From: Bacillus sp. NP157 | GTDB lineage: Bacteria > Pseudomonadota > Gammaproteobacteria > Xanthomonadales > Rhodanobacteraceae | Reading direction: 5' to 3' | Length of the DNA stretch: 64,000 nt | Assembly (NCBI GenBank): GCA_018889975.1 | Contig: CP076546.1 | Span: 1,488,001-1,552,000 of the forward strand | Shown: piece by piece, positions 17,751-26,109 of the stretch | Position numbering within the stretch: position 1 is the first letter of the stretch | Layout of the letters: every line of letters starts with the position of its first letter | Position numbers and translations under genes: made by a program | The notes under the pieces: generated by a model | Told to the model about the DNA's origin: nothing | Databases searched by the model: none | What the model saw: the letters and a program-made list of their open reading frames with translations, nothing else

Positions 17751-18980
17751 ATGAACGGACGTAACTCCCGTAACAAACCTTCCGCCACTTTCGACCCGCC
17801 CTTCGTACGTGGCGCGGTGAACGACCATGTCGACCCGGGACAGGGGAACGTCTACCTGGTGATCCCCCTCGACATCTTTATCGAGAAGGGCGATGAAATC
17901 GTCGTGACGCTTCGGGTCGATGACGGGTCGTCACGCGAGGAAACGCTTCATGCGACCAATGACGATGCCGCCGCGAGCATGCACCTCACGCCTGCCTACC
18001 TTGCCGCATGCGACGGCCATTCGGTCACGGCATCCTACAGCGTTACCGGCAAGGCCAACTCCCTGCCGTATCAGTTCAGCGTGGGACAGATCGGGCCCGC
18101 ACTGCCCGTCCCGATCGTCGCGGAGGCAGCTGGCGACAACCTGGACCCGGTCGCCGCACAGCGGGGCGCGACGGTGGAGATCCACGCCCAACTCAGCCAC
18201 AGCGATACCGTGGTCGTCCACTTCGGCGAATACAGCAGCGCACCCGTGAACGGGAAAGCCAACCTCAAGGTCGTCATCCCGCCGGGGGAGGTTGCCAGGG
18301 TGCTCGGTGAGGCGGTCGATGTCGTCTATACGGTCAATGAAAAACGTACCTCGCCTGCCCTGGTCCTGCACGTTCTCAACTTCCACGAGGACGACGCGAG
18401 GCTTCCGTTGCCGAGCATAAGGGAGGCCTTTGGAACCGCGGAGCTCGACCTTTTGCTCGTGCATGGATCAGCCCATGCCTCGGTATCGGCGTGGCCGCTC
18501 ATGGCCGAGGGGCAGGTTCTCTGGATGGATATCAGCTGGGAGGGCGGTGAGATCGCGATGTTTACCGCGCACCGGCTGACGGCAGCCGAAGCGGGAAAGT
18601 CCTTCACCGTTGCCATCGTGCGTGATGAACTGGACCGCATGAGCGCCGGAACCCCGTTCATCCTGCGGCTTAGAGTCACGTTCAACGGCTCGACCCGCGA
18701 GTCCGAGGCCATAACGTTCAGGGTGCACCGCTACACGCTCCTCAAAACCCTGCCGATCGACATCGACCGGACGCCGGTGACCCTCAAGGTCGGTGAGAAA
18801 TACCAGCGGTCCGCGACCAACGGAAAACTCCCGTACCGGTATGAGTCGCTCGTGCCGTCGGTCGTCCGCGTCACCGACGCGGCGCAGGGGGACATCGTCG
18901 CGGTGGCGCGTGGCGAAAGCTACATCATGGTCAGCGATGCGACGGGCGAGGAAGTGCCGTATCACGTGTATGTCACCTGA
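17751..18980 (+). CDS. Ig-like-repeat protein, short member (409 aa)
   Basis: AAGGAGAGCGAC precedes the ATG. The protein matches the last third of the 14416 and 10899 proteins: a repeat opening AEAAGDNLDPVAAQRGATV, one containing SVSAWPLMAEGQVLW, and a Big_2-like end (LPYRYESLVPSVVRVT ... YIMVSDATGEE). It lacks the conserved N-terminal block, which sits instead in the broken copy just upstream, so the pair looks like one ancestral gene that lost its middle. No signal peptide. A strong terminator follows. Function unknown; it probably shares the job of the longer paralogues. Confidence 0.8.
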   Translation: MNGRNSRNKPSATFDPPFVRGAVNDHVDPGQGNVYLVIPLDIFIEKGDEIVVTLRVDDGSSREETLHATNDDAAASMHLTPAYLAACDGHSVTASYSVTGKANSLPYQFSVGQIGPALPVPIVAEAAGDNLDPVAAQRGATVEIHAQLSHSDTVVVHFGEYSSAPVNGKANLKVVIPPGEVARVLGEAVDVVYTVNEKRTSPALVLHVLNFHEDDARLPLPSIREAFGTAELDLLLVHGSAHASVSAWPLMAEGQVLWMDISWEGGEIAMFTAHRLTAAEAGKSFTVAIVRDELDRMSAGTPFILRLRVTFNGSTRESEAITFRVHRYTLLKTLPIDIDRTPVTLKVGEKYQRSATNGKLPYRYESLVPSVVRVTDAAQGDIVAVARGESYIMVSDATGEEVPYHVYVT

Positions 18981-19006
18981 CGTTGCGACAGGCGGCCGTT
19001 CCAGGC

Positions 19007-19034
19007 GGCCCCGCTCCGGCGGGGCCTTCTCATT
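19007..19034 (+). terminator. Rho-independent terminator closing island 1
   Basis: GGCCCCGC and GCGGGGCC form a perfect 8-bp stem with loop TCCG (19007-19026), followed by TTCTCATT, 26 bp after the stop at 18980. This is the clearest terminator in the window. Confidence 0.85.
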
Positions 19035-19079
19035 CCAGCTCCATCGGCCAAACGCCTACCCCGGCTAGCGCGCTGGTTG

Positions 19080-19108
19080 TATAGGCCTGCCGCCCGGCGA
19101 AGCCTATA
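19080..19108. promoter_or_regulatory. Inverted repeat upstream of the NRPS-PKS
   Basis: TATAGGC and GCCTATA face each other across 15 bases, about 200 bp before the NRPS-PKS start. They could be a regulator site or part of the promoter; the spacing differs from the island palindromes. Confidence 0.35.
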
Positions 19109-19163
19109 AATGATTCCGCGACCACAGGCGCCCTTGGCCCTGTGGATGAACACGGGGGATCGC

Positions 19164-19316
19164 ATGAAAGCCGACGGGAAGCTGCGGGATTCGAAGGACC
19201 AGGGGACGTGGGGTGGCGGGCTGGCCGGTCTGGCCGGGTCCGCTATCGCGTACCTGGCCATTCGGCCTATGCCTTCGCGTCGCTCCATCAGCAGCGCGGG
19301 GCACGGCCATGAATGA
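19164..19316 (+). CDS. Possible 50-residue membrane peptide overlapping the NRPS-PKS start
   Basis: An ATG at 19164 preceded by GGGGGATCGC opens a 50-codon frame ending 8 bp inside the next gene. It begins [13 protein letters not shown] and has one hydrophobic helix, [17 protein letters not shown]. The overlap would allow translational coupling to the NRPS-PKS start at 19309. The rest of the 328-bp gap (18981-19308) holds only the terminator and the inverted repeat. The hydrophobic stretch could be chance in such G/C-rich sequence. Confidence 0.35.
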   Translation: MKADGKLRDSKDQGTWGGGLAGLAGSAIAYLAIRPMPSRRSISSAGHGHE

Positions 19317-22300
19317 TGCGTTTCTCCCAGTCGACTCGTTCGATGCCACGGTGCACGGCCGCTTCGCGCGGGTCGCTGCCGAAGTTCCCGAACGGCTGGC
19401 CGTCGCCTCGGACGATCTTTCCCTGACCTATGCCGAACTGGATGCACGCAGCGATGCGGTGGCCCAGGGGTTGCGCGCTGCCGGCGTCGAACCGGGGGCG
19501 TATGTCGCGTTGTTGATGGAGCGTTCGGCGCTGGCGATCGTTGCGGTGTTCGGGGTGCTCAAGGCTGGGGCGGCCTATTTGCCGATCGATGGGAGCTGGC
19601 CTGCGGATCGCGTGGCGTTTGCGTTGCGGGATGCGGATGTGGCGGCGGTGATTGCGGATGAGCCTTCTTCGGTGGTTGGGGATGATGCGCCGGTTTTTGG
19701 GATGTCGGAGTTTGAGGCGTTGGGTGGGTGGGGTCGCGCGCAGGCGCGCTCCTACAACAGCGTGGGTGGGGATGAGCTGGCTTATGCGATGTATACGTCG
19801 GGGTCGACGGGTACGCCGAAGGGCGTGGAGATCCGGCATAAGTCGATCCTTCGCCTTGTCCTCAAATCCAGCTACATCGATTTCGATGCGCCGAAGATCC
19901 TGCATGCGGCGCCGCTGGGGTTCGATGCGTCCACCCTGGAGATCTTCGGGCCACTGCTGAATGGCGGTACCTGCGTGGTTTACCAGCAGCGCGTGCCCAC
20001 CGGTTGCGGTATCCGCCGCACGTTGGAGGCGCACGGTGCCGAGGTAGCGTGGCTCACGGCGGCGCTGTTCAACGCCATCGTCGACGACGATGCCAGCAAC
20101 CTCGCGGGCCTGCGCTGCATCCTCACCGGTGGCGAGGCCCTGTCGGTACCGCACGTGCGCAAGGCACTGGCGGCCTTGCCGGCCACCACGCTGATGAACG
20201 GCTACGGGCCGACCGAGTGCACCACGTTCACCACCACCTATCGCATCCCGCACGAGCTGGCGGACGACGCCGGCGCGATTCCCATTGGCATGCCCATCGG
20301 CGAGACCTCGCTGCATGTGTGGGACGAGAACCGCCAGCCGGTAGTCGATGGCGAGATCGGTGAGCTGTATATCGGTGGCACGGGCGTGGCGCGGGGGTAT
20401 CTGAATCGGCCGGAGCTTACGGCGGAGCGCTTCGTGGCTTCCGAGCATGGGACGCTGTATCGCACGGGTGACCTGGTGCGGTTCCTGCCGGATGGAAATC
20501 TTGCCTTTATCGGGCGGGCCGATGGGCAGGTGAAGATTCGTGGGTATCGGATCGAGACGGGTGAGGTGGAGTTTGCGTTGCGGGCGCTGGCCGGGATTGC
20601 GGCGGCTGCGGTGATTGCCCGGGAGGATCAGCCGGGTGATAAGCGGTTGGTGGCTTATTACGTGGTGGGGGATCGCGCGGACGGTCGCACGGACGGTCGC
20701 GCGCAGGCGCGCTCCTACAGGGATGCGTTGTTGGCCTCGTTGCCGGAATACATGGTGCCTACCGCCTGGGTGCGGATGGAGGCACTGCCGATCAATGCCA
20801 ATGGCAAGCTGGATCGCAAGGCGCTGCCGGCCCCGGACCGTGCACGGCCGGAACTGGCCGCGCCCTTCGTCGCCGCGCGCGGTAACGTCGAGCTTGTCCT
20901 TTGCACCGTCTTCGCGGAAACCCTCGGCGTGGAACGCGTCGGCCGCGAAGACAACTTCTTCGACCTCGGCGGTAACTCGCTGCTGGCCACGCGCGCCATG
21001 GCGCGCATCCATGCCGAGCTCTCCGCCACCCCTACCCTCGTCGGCTTTTTCGCGGAGCCGACCCCGGCCGCGGTCGCGGCCACGATCGAAGGGCGCGCCA
21101 CCCGCCAGGCGTTGGCAGGGCGGCTGGCGAGTGGCGCGCAGGCAGCGGGCGAGCCGGTGGCGATCATCGCCATGGCCGGCCGCTTCCCCGGTGCCCCGGA
21201 CGTGGAAACCTTCTGGGACAACCTGTGCGAAGGCCGCGAGTCCATTCGCTTCTTCGCCCCAGAGGAACTCGATCCCGCCGTGCCGGCCTCCGACCGCGAC
21301 GACCCGGGCTATGTGTTCGCCCGCGGCATCGTCGACAACGTCGGCGATTTCGATGCGCCATTCTTCGGCATGTCGCCGCGCGAAGCCGAGCTGACCGACC
21401 CGCAGCAGCGGCTGTTCATGGAGCTTTGCTGGGAGTGCATGGAGCGCGCCGGTTACGTGCCCGACGGCCAGGACACGCCGGTGGGGGTGTTCGGCGGCAT
21501 GCACAACGCCACCTATTACCAGAAGCACATCAGCGGCCGCCCCGATCTCATCGAGAAGCTCGGCGCCTTCCAGGTGATGCTCGGTAACGAGAAGGATTAC
21601 GTCGCCACCCGCGTGGCGCACAAGCTCAACCTCACCGGCCCGGCGATCAGCGTCAACACCGCCTGCTCGACCTCACTGGTGGCCATCGCCCAAGCGTTCG
21701 ACGCGCTACGCGCGGGCCGCTGCAACATGGCCCTGGCCGGCGGCGCGTCCATCGCCTGCCCGCCGAACAGTGGCTACATCGCCCAGGAAGGCTCGATGCT
21801 CTCGCCGGACGGCCACACCCGCACGTTCGACGTGAACGCGCAGGGCACGGTGTTCAGCGATGGCGCGGCCGTTGTGCTGCTCAAGCGCCTTTCCGACGCG
21901 CTGCGCGACGGCGATCCCATCTACGCGACGATCCGCGGCGCGGCGATCAACAACGATGGCGGCGTCAAGGCGAGCTTCACCGCGCCGAACGCCGCCGGCC
22001 AGGCCGCGGTGATCACCATGGCGCTGGACAACGCGGGCGTCGAAGCCCGCGACATCTCCTACGTCGAAGCGCATGGCACGGCCACGCCGCTGGGCGATCC
22101 GATCGAAATCGAGGGTCTCACCCAGGCGTTTCGCCAGACCACGGCCGATAGCGGCTTCTGTGCGATCGGTTCGCTGAAGAGCAATGTCGGCCACCTGGTG
22201 ATGGCGGCCGGCGCGGCCGGCGTGATCAAGACCGCACTGGCGATGACCGAGCGCCGCCTGCCGCCGTCGCTGCACTTCACCGCACCGAACCCGCGGTTGA

Positions 22301-25300
22301 ACCTCGATGCCTCGCCGTTCGTCGTCAACGATACGCTCCGGCCCTGGCAGAGCGCCGGCCCGCTGCTTGCCGGCGTCAGTTCGTTCGGCGTGGGTGGCAC
22401 CAATGCCCACGTCATCCTCGAGGAAGCCCCGTCACGCACGCCGTCGGATGCCGCCACGGGCGCCCAGCTGCTCACGCTGTCCGCACGCACGCCGGCCGCC
22501 CTCGCCGCCGCGGCCGCACGCCTGGCCGACCACCTGGCGATGCATCCGGACGGCAACCTGGCCGATACCGCGTTCACCCTCGCACGCGGCCGCAAGGCCT
22601 TCGGCCAGCGCACGCATGTCGTGGCCGCGTCCGCCGCCGACGCCGAGGAGCGCCTGCGCGACATCGCCGCCGCCGCGATCTGCCACACCAGCAGCAATCC
22701 GGCACCGGGTGTCGTCTTCCTGTTCCCGGGCCAGGGCTCGCAGTACGCCGGCATGGGCCGTGAGCTGCATGCCACCGAACCGGTGTTCCGCACGGCGATC
22801 GACGAGGTCGCCAACGCGCTGCGCGACGAACTCGGCTTCGACCTGCGTGAGCGGATGTTCGATGACGATGCCGAGGCGCTGAAGGCCACCGAGCTCACCC
22901 AGCCGGCCACCTTCGCCATCGAATACGCCCTCGCCCGCCTGTGGATGAGCCTGGGCGTGCAGCCGGTGGCGATGATCGGGCACAGCGTCGGCGAATTCAC
23001 CGCCGCCGTGCTGGCCGGGGTGATGCCGCTGGCCGATGCCGCCCGCCTGGTCGCACGCCGTGGCCGCCTCATGCAGGCGCTGCCTTCGGGTGCCATGCTT
23101 TCCGTTCGCCTGGGGGCCGCCGAACTGCGGGCGCGACTCCCGGGTGCTTTGTCTCTCGCCGCCGAGAACGCACCGAACGCCTCGGTCGCCTCCGGTACCC
23201 ACGAAGAAATCGAGGCCTTCCGCCTGGCCCTCGACGCCGACGGCGTCGCCTGCCGCCTGCTGCATACCTCGCACGCCTTCCACTCGGCGATGATGGATCC
23301 GGTGCTGGAGGCGTTCCGCGCCGAAGTCGCCGGCATCGCGTTGCAGGCACCGACGCTGCCGATCGTTTCCACCGCCACCGGGTTGCCGCTTACCGACGGT
23401 GAAGCTACCTCGGCGGAGTACTGGACCCACCACCTGCGCCACACCGTGCGCTTCTCGCCGGCCCTGCTGCATACGCTCGAAGAATCGACCCTCGCCTTCG
23501 TCGAAGTCGGCCCGCGCGGCAGCCTGACCCAGCTTGGCCGCCAGCATGCACAGGCGCGCGGCCGGACGTTCATTGCCAGCCTGGGTGACAACGCTGGTGA
23601 AGAACGCGCGGCGCTGTTGAACGCCGCAGGTGCCCTGTGGGCGGCTGGCGTGGCAGTCGAGGTGGATGCGTTCGACCACCGCGAGCAGCGCCGCCGGGTG
23701 CGCCTGCCGACGTATCCGTTCGAGCGGAAGCGGCATTGGGTCGAGGCGCGGGTGGCGGCTTCGGTGACTTCCATTGCTGCGGCGTTGCCGTTGGTGGGGG
23801 CCGTGTCGCAGCCGATGCCGGTGTCGCAGGTTGCCGCCGATGGCATCGGCGGATCGCGCGCGGGGCGCGCTCCTACAGGGGAGCCCACCGTATCTGAAAC
23901 CCTTTCTCTTTTGCCTCAGTCCGTGGAGCAGCCCATGCCCCTGTCCAACCGCCCGCAGCGTCTCGTGACCGAACTCGTCGCCCTGTTCGAGGATGTATCG
24001 GGCACCGAACTGGAAAACATCGACCCCGGCGCGAACTTCGTGGAACTGGGCCTGGATTCGCTGTCGCTGACGCAGGTTGCCTTGCAACTGCAGAAGACCT
24101 ACGCACTGAAGATCACCTTCCGCGAACTGATGGATGGCTGCTCTTCGTTCGAGCGCCTCGCGGCGCATATCGATCGTCTCCTGCCGGCGGATACCGCGCC
24201 GGCAGCACCCGTGGCCGCGCCGGTCCCAACCGCGCCGGCCATGGCGGCAGTACCGGTCGCAACTAGCGTGGCCGGTGGTGGCTTGATCCAGGACGTGATC
24301 GCGCAGCAGATGCAGATCATGCGGGACCAGCTGGCGTTGCTGTCGGGTGCTGCCGCACCGGCAGCGATCCCCTCCCCAGTGATGGCGGCCGATGCCGTGG
24401 CCTTGGCCGACGCCAACGCCAACACCCCGTCACCCGCCCCCGCTTTTGTAGGAGCGCGCCCCGCGCGCGATCCGGCGCCCCAGGCGGCGGCCGCCACACC
24501 GTCTCCCGCCCAATCCGCCCAATCCCCCGCCGCCAACGACGCCGAAGAAGCCGCCCTCGCCCACACCACCTACGACGTCAAGAAAGCCTTCGGCGCCATC
24601 GCCCGCATCCACAGCGGCGGCACCGACCTCAGTGCCCGCCAGCGCGCACGCCTGGACGCTTTCATGCGCCGCTACATCGAGCGCACGAAAGCCTCCAAGG
24701 CCTACACCACCGAACATCGCGGCCACCTCGCCGACCCGCGCGTGGTCAACGGCTTCCGCCCGCTGCTGAAGGAAATCATCTACCAGATCGTGGTCGAGCG
24801 CTCGAAGGGCGCGAAGGTCTGGGACCTGGACGGCAACGAGTACGTCGACGCCCTCAACGGCTTCGGCATGAACCTGTTCGGCTGGCAGCCCGACTTCGTG
24901 CTCGACGCCGTACGCGCGCAGCTCGACGCCGGCTACGAAATCGGCCCGCAGCATCCGCTGGCCGGCACCGTGGCGAAGCAGGTCTGCGAGCTCACCGGCT
25001 TCGACCGCGCCGCCCTGTGCAACACCGGCTCCGAAGCCGTGATGGGCTGCGTCCGCGTCGCCCGCACCGTCACCGGCCGCGACACTCTGGTGATCTTCAC
25101 CGGCTCCTACCACGGCATCTTCGACGAAGTGATCGTGCGCGGCACGAAGAAGCTGAAGTCAGTTCCCGCGGCGCCAGGAATCCTGCGCAACACCTCCGAA
25201 CACGTGCTGGTGCTCGACTACGGCACACCCGAATCGCTGCAGATCATCCGCGAGCGTGCCCATGAGATCGCCGCGGTGCTGGTCGAGCCCGTGCAGAGCC

Positions 25301-26109
25301 GCCGTCCGGACTTCCAGCCGGTGGAGTTCCTGCAGGAGCTGCGTGCGATCACCGAAGAAGCCGGCTCCCTGCTGATCTTCGACGAAGTGGTCACCGGTTT
25401 CCGCTCGCATCCGCGCGGCGCGCAGCACGTTCTGGGCATCGATGCGGACATGGCCTCGTATGGCAAGGTCGTCGGCGGAGGCTTCCCGATCGGCGTCATC
25501 GCCGGCAAGCGTCGCTTCATGGACGCGCTGGACGGCGGCGACTGGCGCTTCGGGGATGCCTCCGTGCCGACGGTCGGCGTCACCTATTTCGCCGGCACCT
25601 TCGTCCGCCACCCCCTGGCCCTGGCCGCCGCACACGCGGTGCTCACCCACCTGGCCGAGCATGGCGAAGGCCTGCAGGCAGCGCTCAACGCGCGGGTCAC
25701 CGCGATGGCCCAGGAGATGAACGACTTCTGCGCGAGCGTCGGCGCGCCGCTGAAGATCGTCCACTTCGCCTCGGTGTGGAAAACCACCTTCACCGAAGAC
25801 CATCCGCTGCAGGAGCTGGTGTTCGCGATGATGCGCAGCCGCGGCATCCACATCCTCGACAACTTCCCCTGCTTCTTCACCACCGCGCACCGCGAGGAAG
25901 ATTTCGCCGCCATCGTCGGTGCGTTCCGCGAATCGATCCTTGAAATGCAAGAAGCGGAATTCCTGCCGCGCTACCGCGAAGCACCCGCCTTCGACGCCAG
26001 CCACCCGCCGATCCCCGGTGCGCGGCTGGGCAAGGACCCCGACGGCCAGCCCGCGTGGTTCGTTCCCAACCCGGATGCGCCGGGCAAGTACCTGAGGGTT
26101 ACCGCATGA
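19309..26109 (+). CDS. Hybrid NRPS-PKS, A-T-KS-AT-ACP-aminotransferase (2266 aa)
   Basis: The ATG at 19309 begins the first adenylation sequence; the ORF is open further upstream but unrelated there. Order: A domain (~10-520) with [11 protein letters not shown] at 162, NGYGPTE near 300, YRTGDL near 383 and [10 protein letters not shown] near 503; T domain ([13 protein letters not shown] near 548); KS (~615-1040) with NTACSTS near 785, [12 protein letters not shown] and KSNVGHLV, all three catalytic residues present; AT (~1125-1450) with GHSVGE near 1224 and HAFHS, typical of malonyl-CoA; ACP (ELGLDSLS near 1583); class III aminotransferase (~1770-2250) with its PLP lysine in SYGKVVGGG near 2053. 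There is no KR. Expected chemistry: load an amino acid, add malonate, convert the beta-keto group to an amine. A hand-aligned pocket D-A-L-W-L-G-G-T-F resembles valine codes as I recall them (low certainty). Four in-frame REP elements lie in linkers. Confidence 0.93.
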   Translation: MNDAFLPVDSFDATVHGRFARVAAEVPERLAVASDDLSLTYAELDARSDAVAQGLRAAGVEPGAYVALLMERSALAIVAVFGVLKAGAAYLPIDGSWPADRVAFALRDADVAAVIADEPSSVVGDDAPVFGMSEFEALGGWGRAQARSYNSVGGDELAYAMYTSGSTGTPKGVEIRHKSILRLVLKSSYIDFDAPKILHAAPLGFDASTLEIFGPLLNGGTCVVYQQRVPTGCGIRRTLEAHGAEVAWLTAALFNAIVDDDASNLAGLRCILTGGEALSVPHVRKALAALPATTLMNGYGPTECTTFTTTYRIPHELADDAGAIPIGMPIGETSLHVWDENRQPVVDGEIGELYIGGTGVARGYLNRPELTAERFVASEHGTLYRTGDLVRFLPDGNLAFIGRADGQVKIRGYRIETGEVEFALRALAGIAAAAVIAREDQPGDKRLVAYYVVGDRADGRTDGRAQARSYRDALLASLPEYMVPTAWVRMEALPINANGKLDRKALPAPDRARPELAAPFVAARGNVELVLCTVFAETLGVERVGREDNFFDLGGNSLLATRAMARIHAELSATPTLVGFFAEPTPAAVAATIEGRATRQALAGRLASGAQAAGEPVAIIAMAGRFPGAPDVETFWDNLCEGRESIRFFAPEELDPAVPASDRDDPGYVFARGIVDNVGDFDAPFFGMSPREAELTDPQQRLFMELCWECMERAGYVPDGQDTPVGVFGGMHNATYYQKHISGRPDLIEKLGAFQVMLGNEKDYVATRVAHKLNLTGPAISVNTACSTSLVAIAQAFDALRAGRCNMALAGGASIACPPNSGYIAQEGSMLSPDGHTRTFDVNAQGTVFSDGAAVVLLKRLSDALRDGDPIYATIRGAAINNDGGVKASFTAPNAAGQAAVITMALDNAGVEARDISYVEAHGTATPLGDPIEIEGLTQAFRQTTADSGFCAIGSLKSNVGHLVMAAGAAGVIKTALAMTERRLPPSLHFTAPNPRLNLDASPFVVNDTLRPWQSAGPLLAGVSSFGVGGTNAHVILEEAPSRTPSDAATGAQLLTLSARTPAALAAAAARLADHLAMHPDGNLADTAFTLARGRKAFGQRTHVVAASAADAEERLRDIAAAAICHTSSNPAPGVVFLFPGQGSQYAGMGRELHATEPVFRTAIDEVANALRDELGFDLRERMFDDDAEALKATELTQPATFAIEYALARLWMSLGVQPVAMIGHSVGEFTAAVLAGVMPLADAARLVARRGRLMQALPSGAMLSVRLGAAELRARLPGALSLAAENAPNASVASGTHEEIEAFRLALDADGVACRLLHTSHAFHSAMMDPVLEAFRAEVAGIALQAPTLPIVSTATGLPLTDGEATSAEYWTHHLRHTVRFSPALLHTLEESTLAFVEVGPRGSLTQLGRQHAQARGRTFIASLGDNAGEERAALLNAAGALWAAGVAVEVDAFDHREQRRRVRLPTYPFERKRHWVEARVAASVTSIAAALPLVGAVSQPMPVSQVAADGIGGSRAGRAPTGEPTVSETLSLLPQSVEQPMPLSNRPQRLVTELVALFEDVSGTELENIDPGANFVELGLDSLSLTQVALQLQKTYALKITFRELMDGCSSFERLAAHIDRLLPADTAPAAPVAAPVPTAPAMAAVPVATSVAGGGLIQDVIAQQMQIMRDQLALLSGAAAPAAIPSPVMAADAVALADANANTPSPAPAFVGARPARDPAPQAAAATPSPAQSAQSPAANDAEEAALAHTTYDVKKAFGAIARIHSGGTDLSARQRARLDAFMRRYIERTKASKAYTTEHRGHLADPRVVNGFRPLLKEIIYQIVVERSKGAKVWDLDGNEYVDALNGFGMNLFGWQPDFVLDAVRAQLDAGYEIGPQHPLAGTVAKQVCELTGFDRAALCNTGSEAVMGCVRVARTVTGRDTLVIFTGSYHGIFDEVIVRGTKKLKSVPAAPGILRNTSEHVLVLDYGTPESLQIIRERAHEIAAVLVEPVQSRRPDFQPVEFLQELRAITEEAGSLLIFDEVVTGFRSHPRGAQHVLGIDADMASYGKVVGGGFPIGVIAGKRRFMDALDGGDWRFGDASVPTVGVTYFAGTFVRHPLALAAAHAVLTHLAEHGEGLQAALNARVTAMAQEMNDFCASVGAPLKIVHFASVWKTTFTEDHPLQELVFAMMRSRGIHILDNFPCFFTTAHREEDFAAIVGAFRESILEMQEAEFLPRYREAPAFDASHPPIPGARLGKDPDGQPAWFVPNPDAPGKYLRVTA
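19732..19755 (-). repeat. REP element 1, in frame in the A domain
   Basis: On the plus strand it reads GGTCGCGCGC...GCGCGCTCCTAC; the minus strand starts GTAGGAGC. It encodes GRAQARSY in the variable loop before the A3 core motif. It is identical to element 2 over all 24 bases and is in the same reading frame (963 bp apart). Confidence 0.88.
20695..20718 (-). repeat. REP element 2, in frame in the A domain C-terminal part
   Basis: A 24-base copy identical to element 1, again encoding GRAQARSY, in the loop before the LPEYMVP segment. Just upstream, ACGGTCGC is repeated, giving DGRTDGRA. Confidence 0.88.
23852..23876 (-). repeat. REP element 3, in frame between AT and ACP
   Basis: A 25-base palindrome (GATCGCGCGC...GCGCGCTCCTAC on the plus strand) encoding SRAGRAPT in the linker before the ACP. 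It is the exact reverse complement of element 4. Confidence 0.88.
24448..24472 (+). repeat. REP element 4, in frame between ACP and aminotransferase
   Basis: On the plus strand it begins GTAGGAGCGCGC and ends GCGCGCGATC. It encodes [10 protein letters not shown] in an Ala/Pro-rich linker. With element 3 it forms an inverted pair around the ACP-coding segment. Confidence 0.88.

Noticed and set aside
5867-18980. Two-partner or contact-dependent inhibition toxin/immunity system
   Set aside because: The autotransporter has its own passenger and barrel, there is no haemagglutinin-type TPS domain, no toxin tip and no small immunity genes after the repeat proteins.
19080-19108. Fourth copy of the TAGG-N6-CCTA palindrome before the NRPS-PKS
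   Set aside because: The half-sites TATAGGC/GCCTATA are 15 bases apart rather than 6, so it is a different inverted repeat.
19560-20720. Diversity-generating retroelement target as the cause of the odd composition near the REPs
   Set aside because: Those systems mutate adenines and change amino acids; here C is depleted, the changes look synonymous, and no reverse transcriptase or template repeat is visible.
19288-21621. Long minus-strand open frame (777 codons) opposite the NRPS-PKS start
   Set aside because: It is a shadow of the G+C-rich plus-strand gene; its translation is rich in Arg/His/Gly with no motif, while the plus strand shows complete A and KS motifs.
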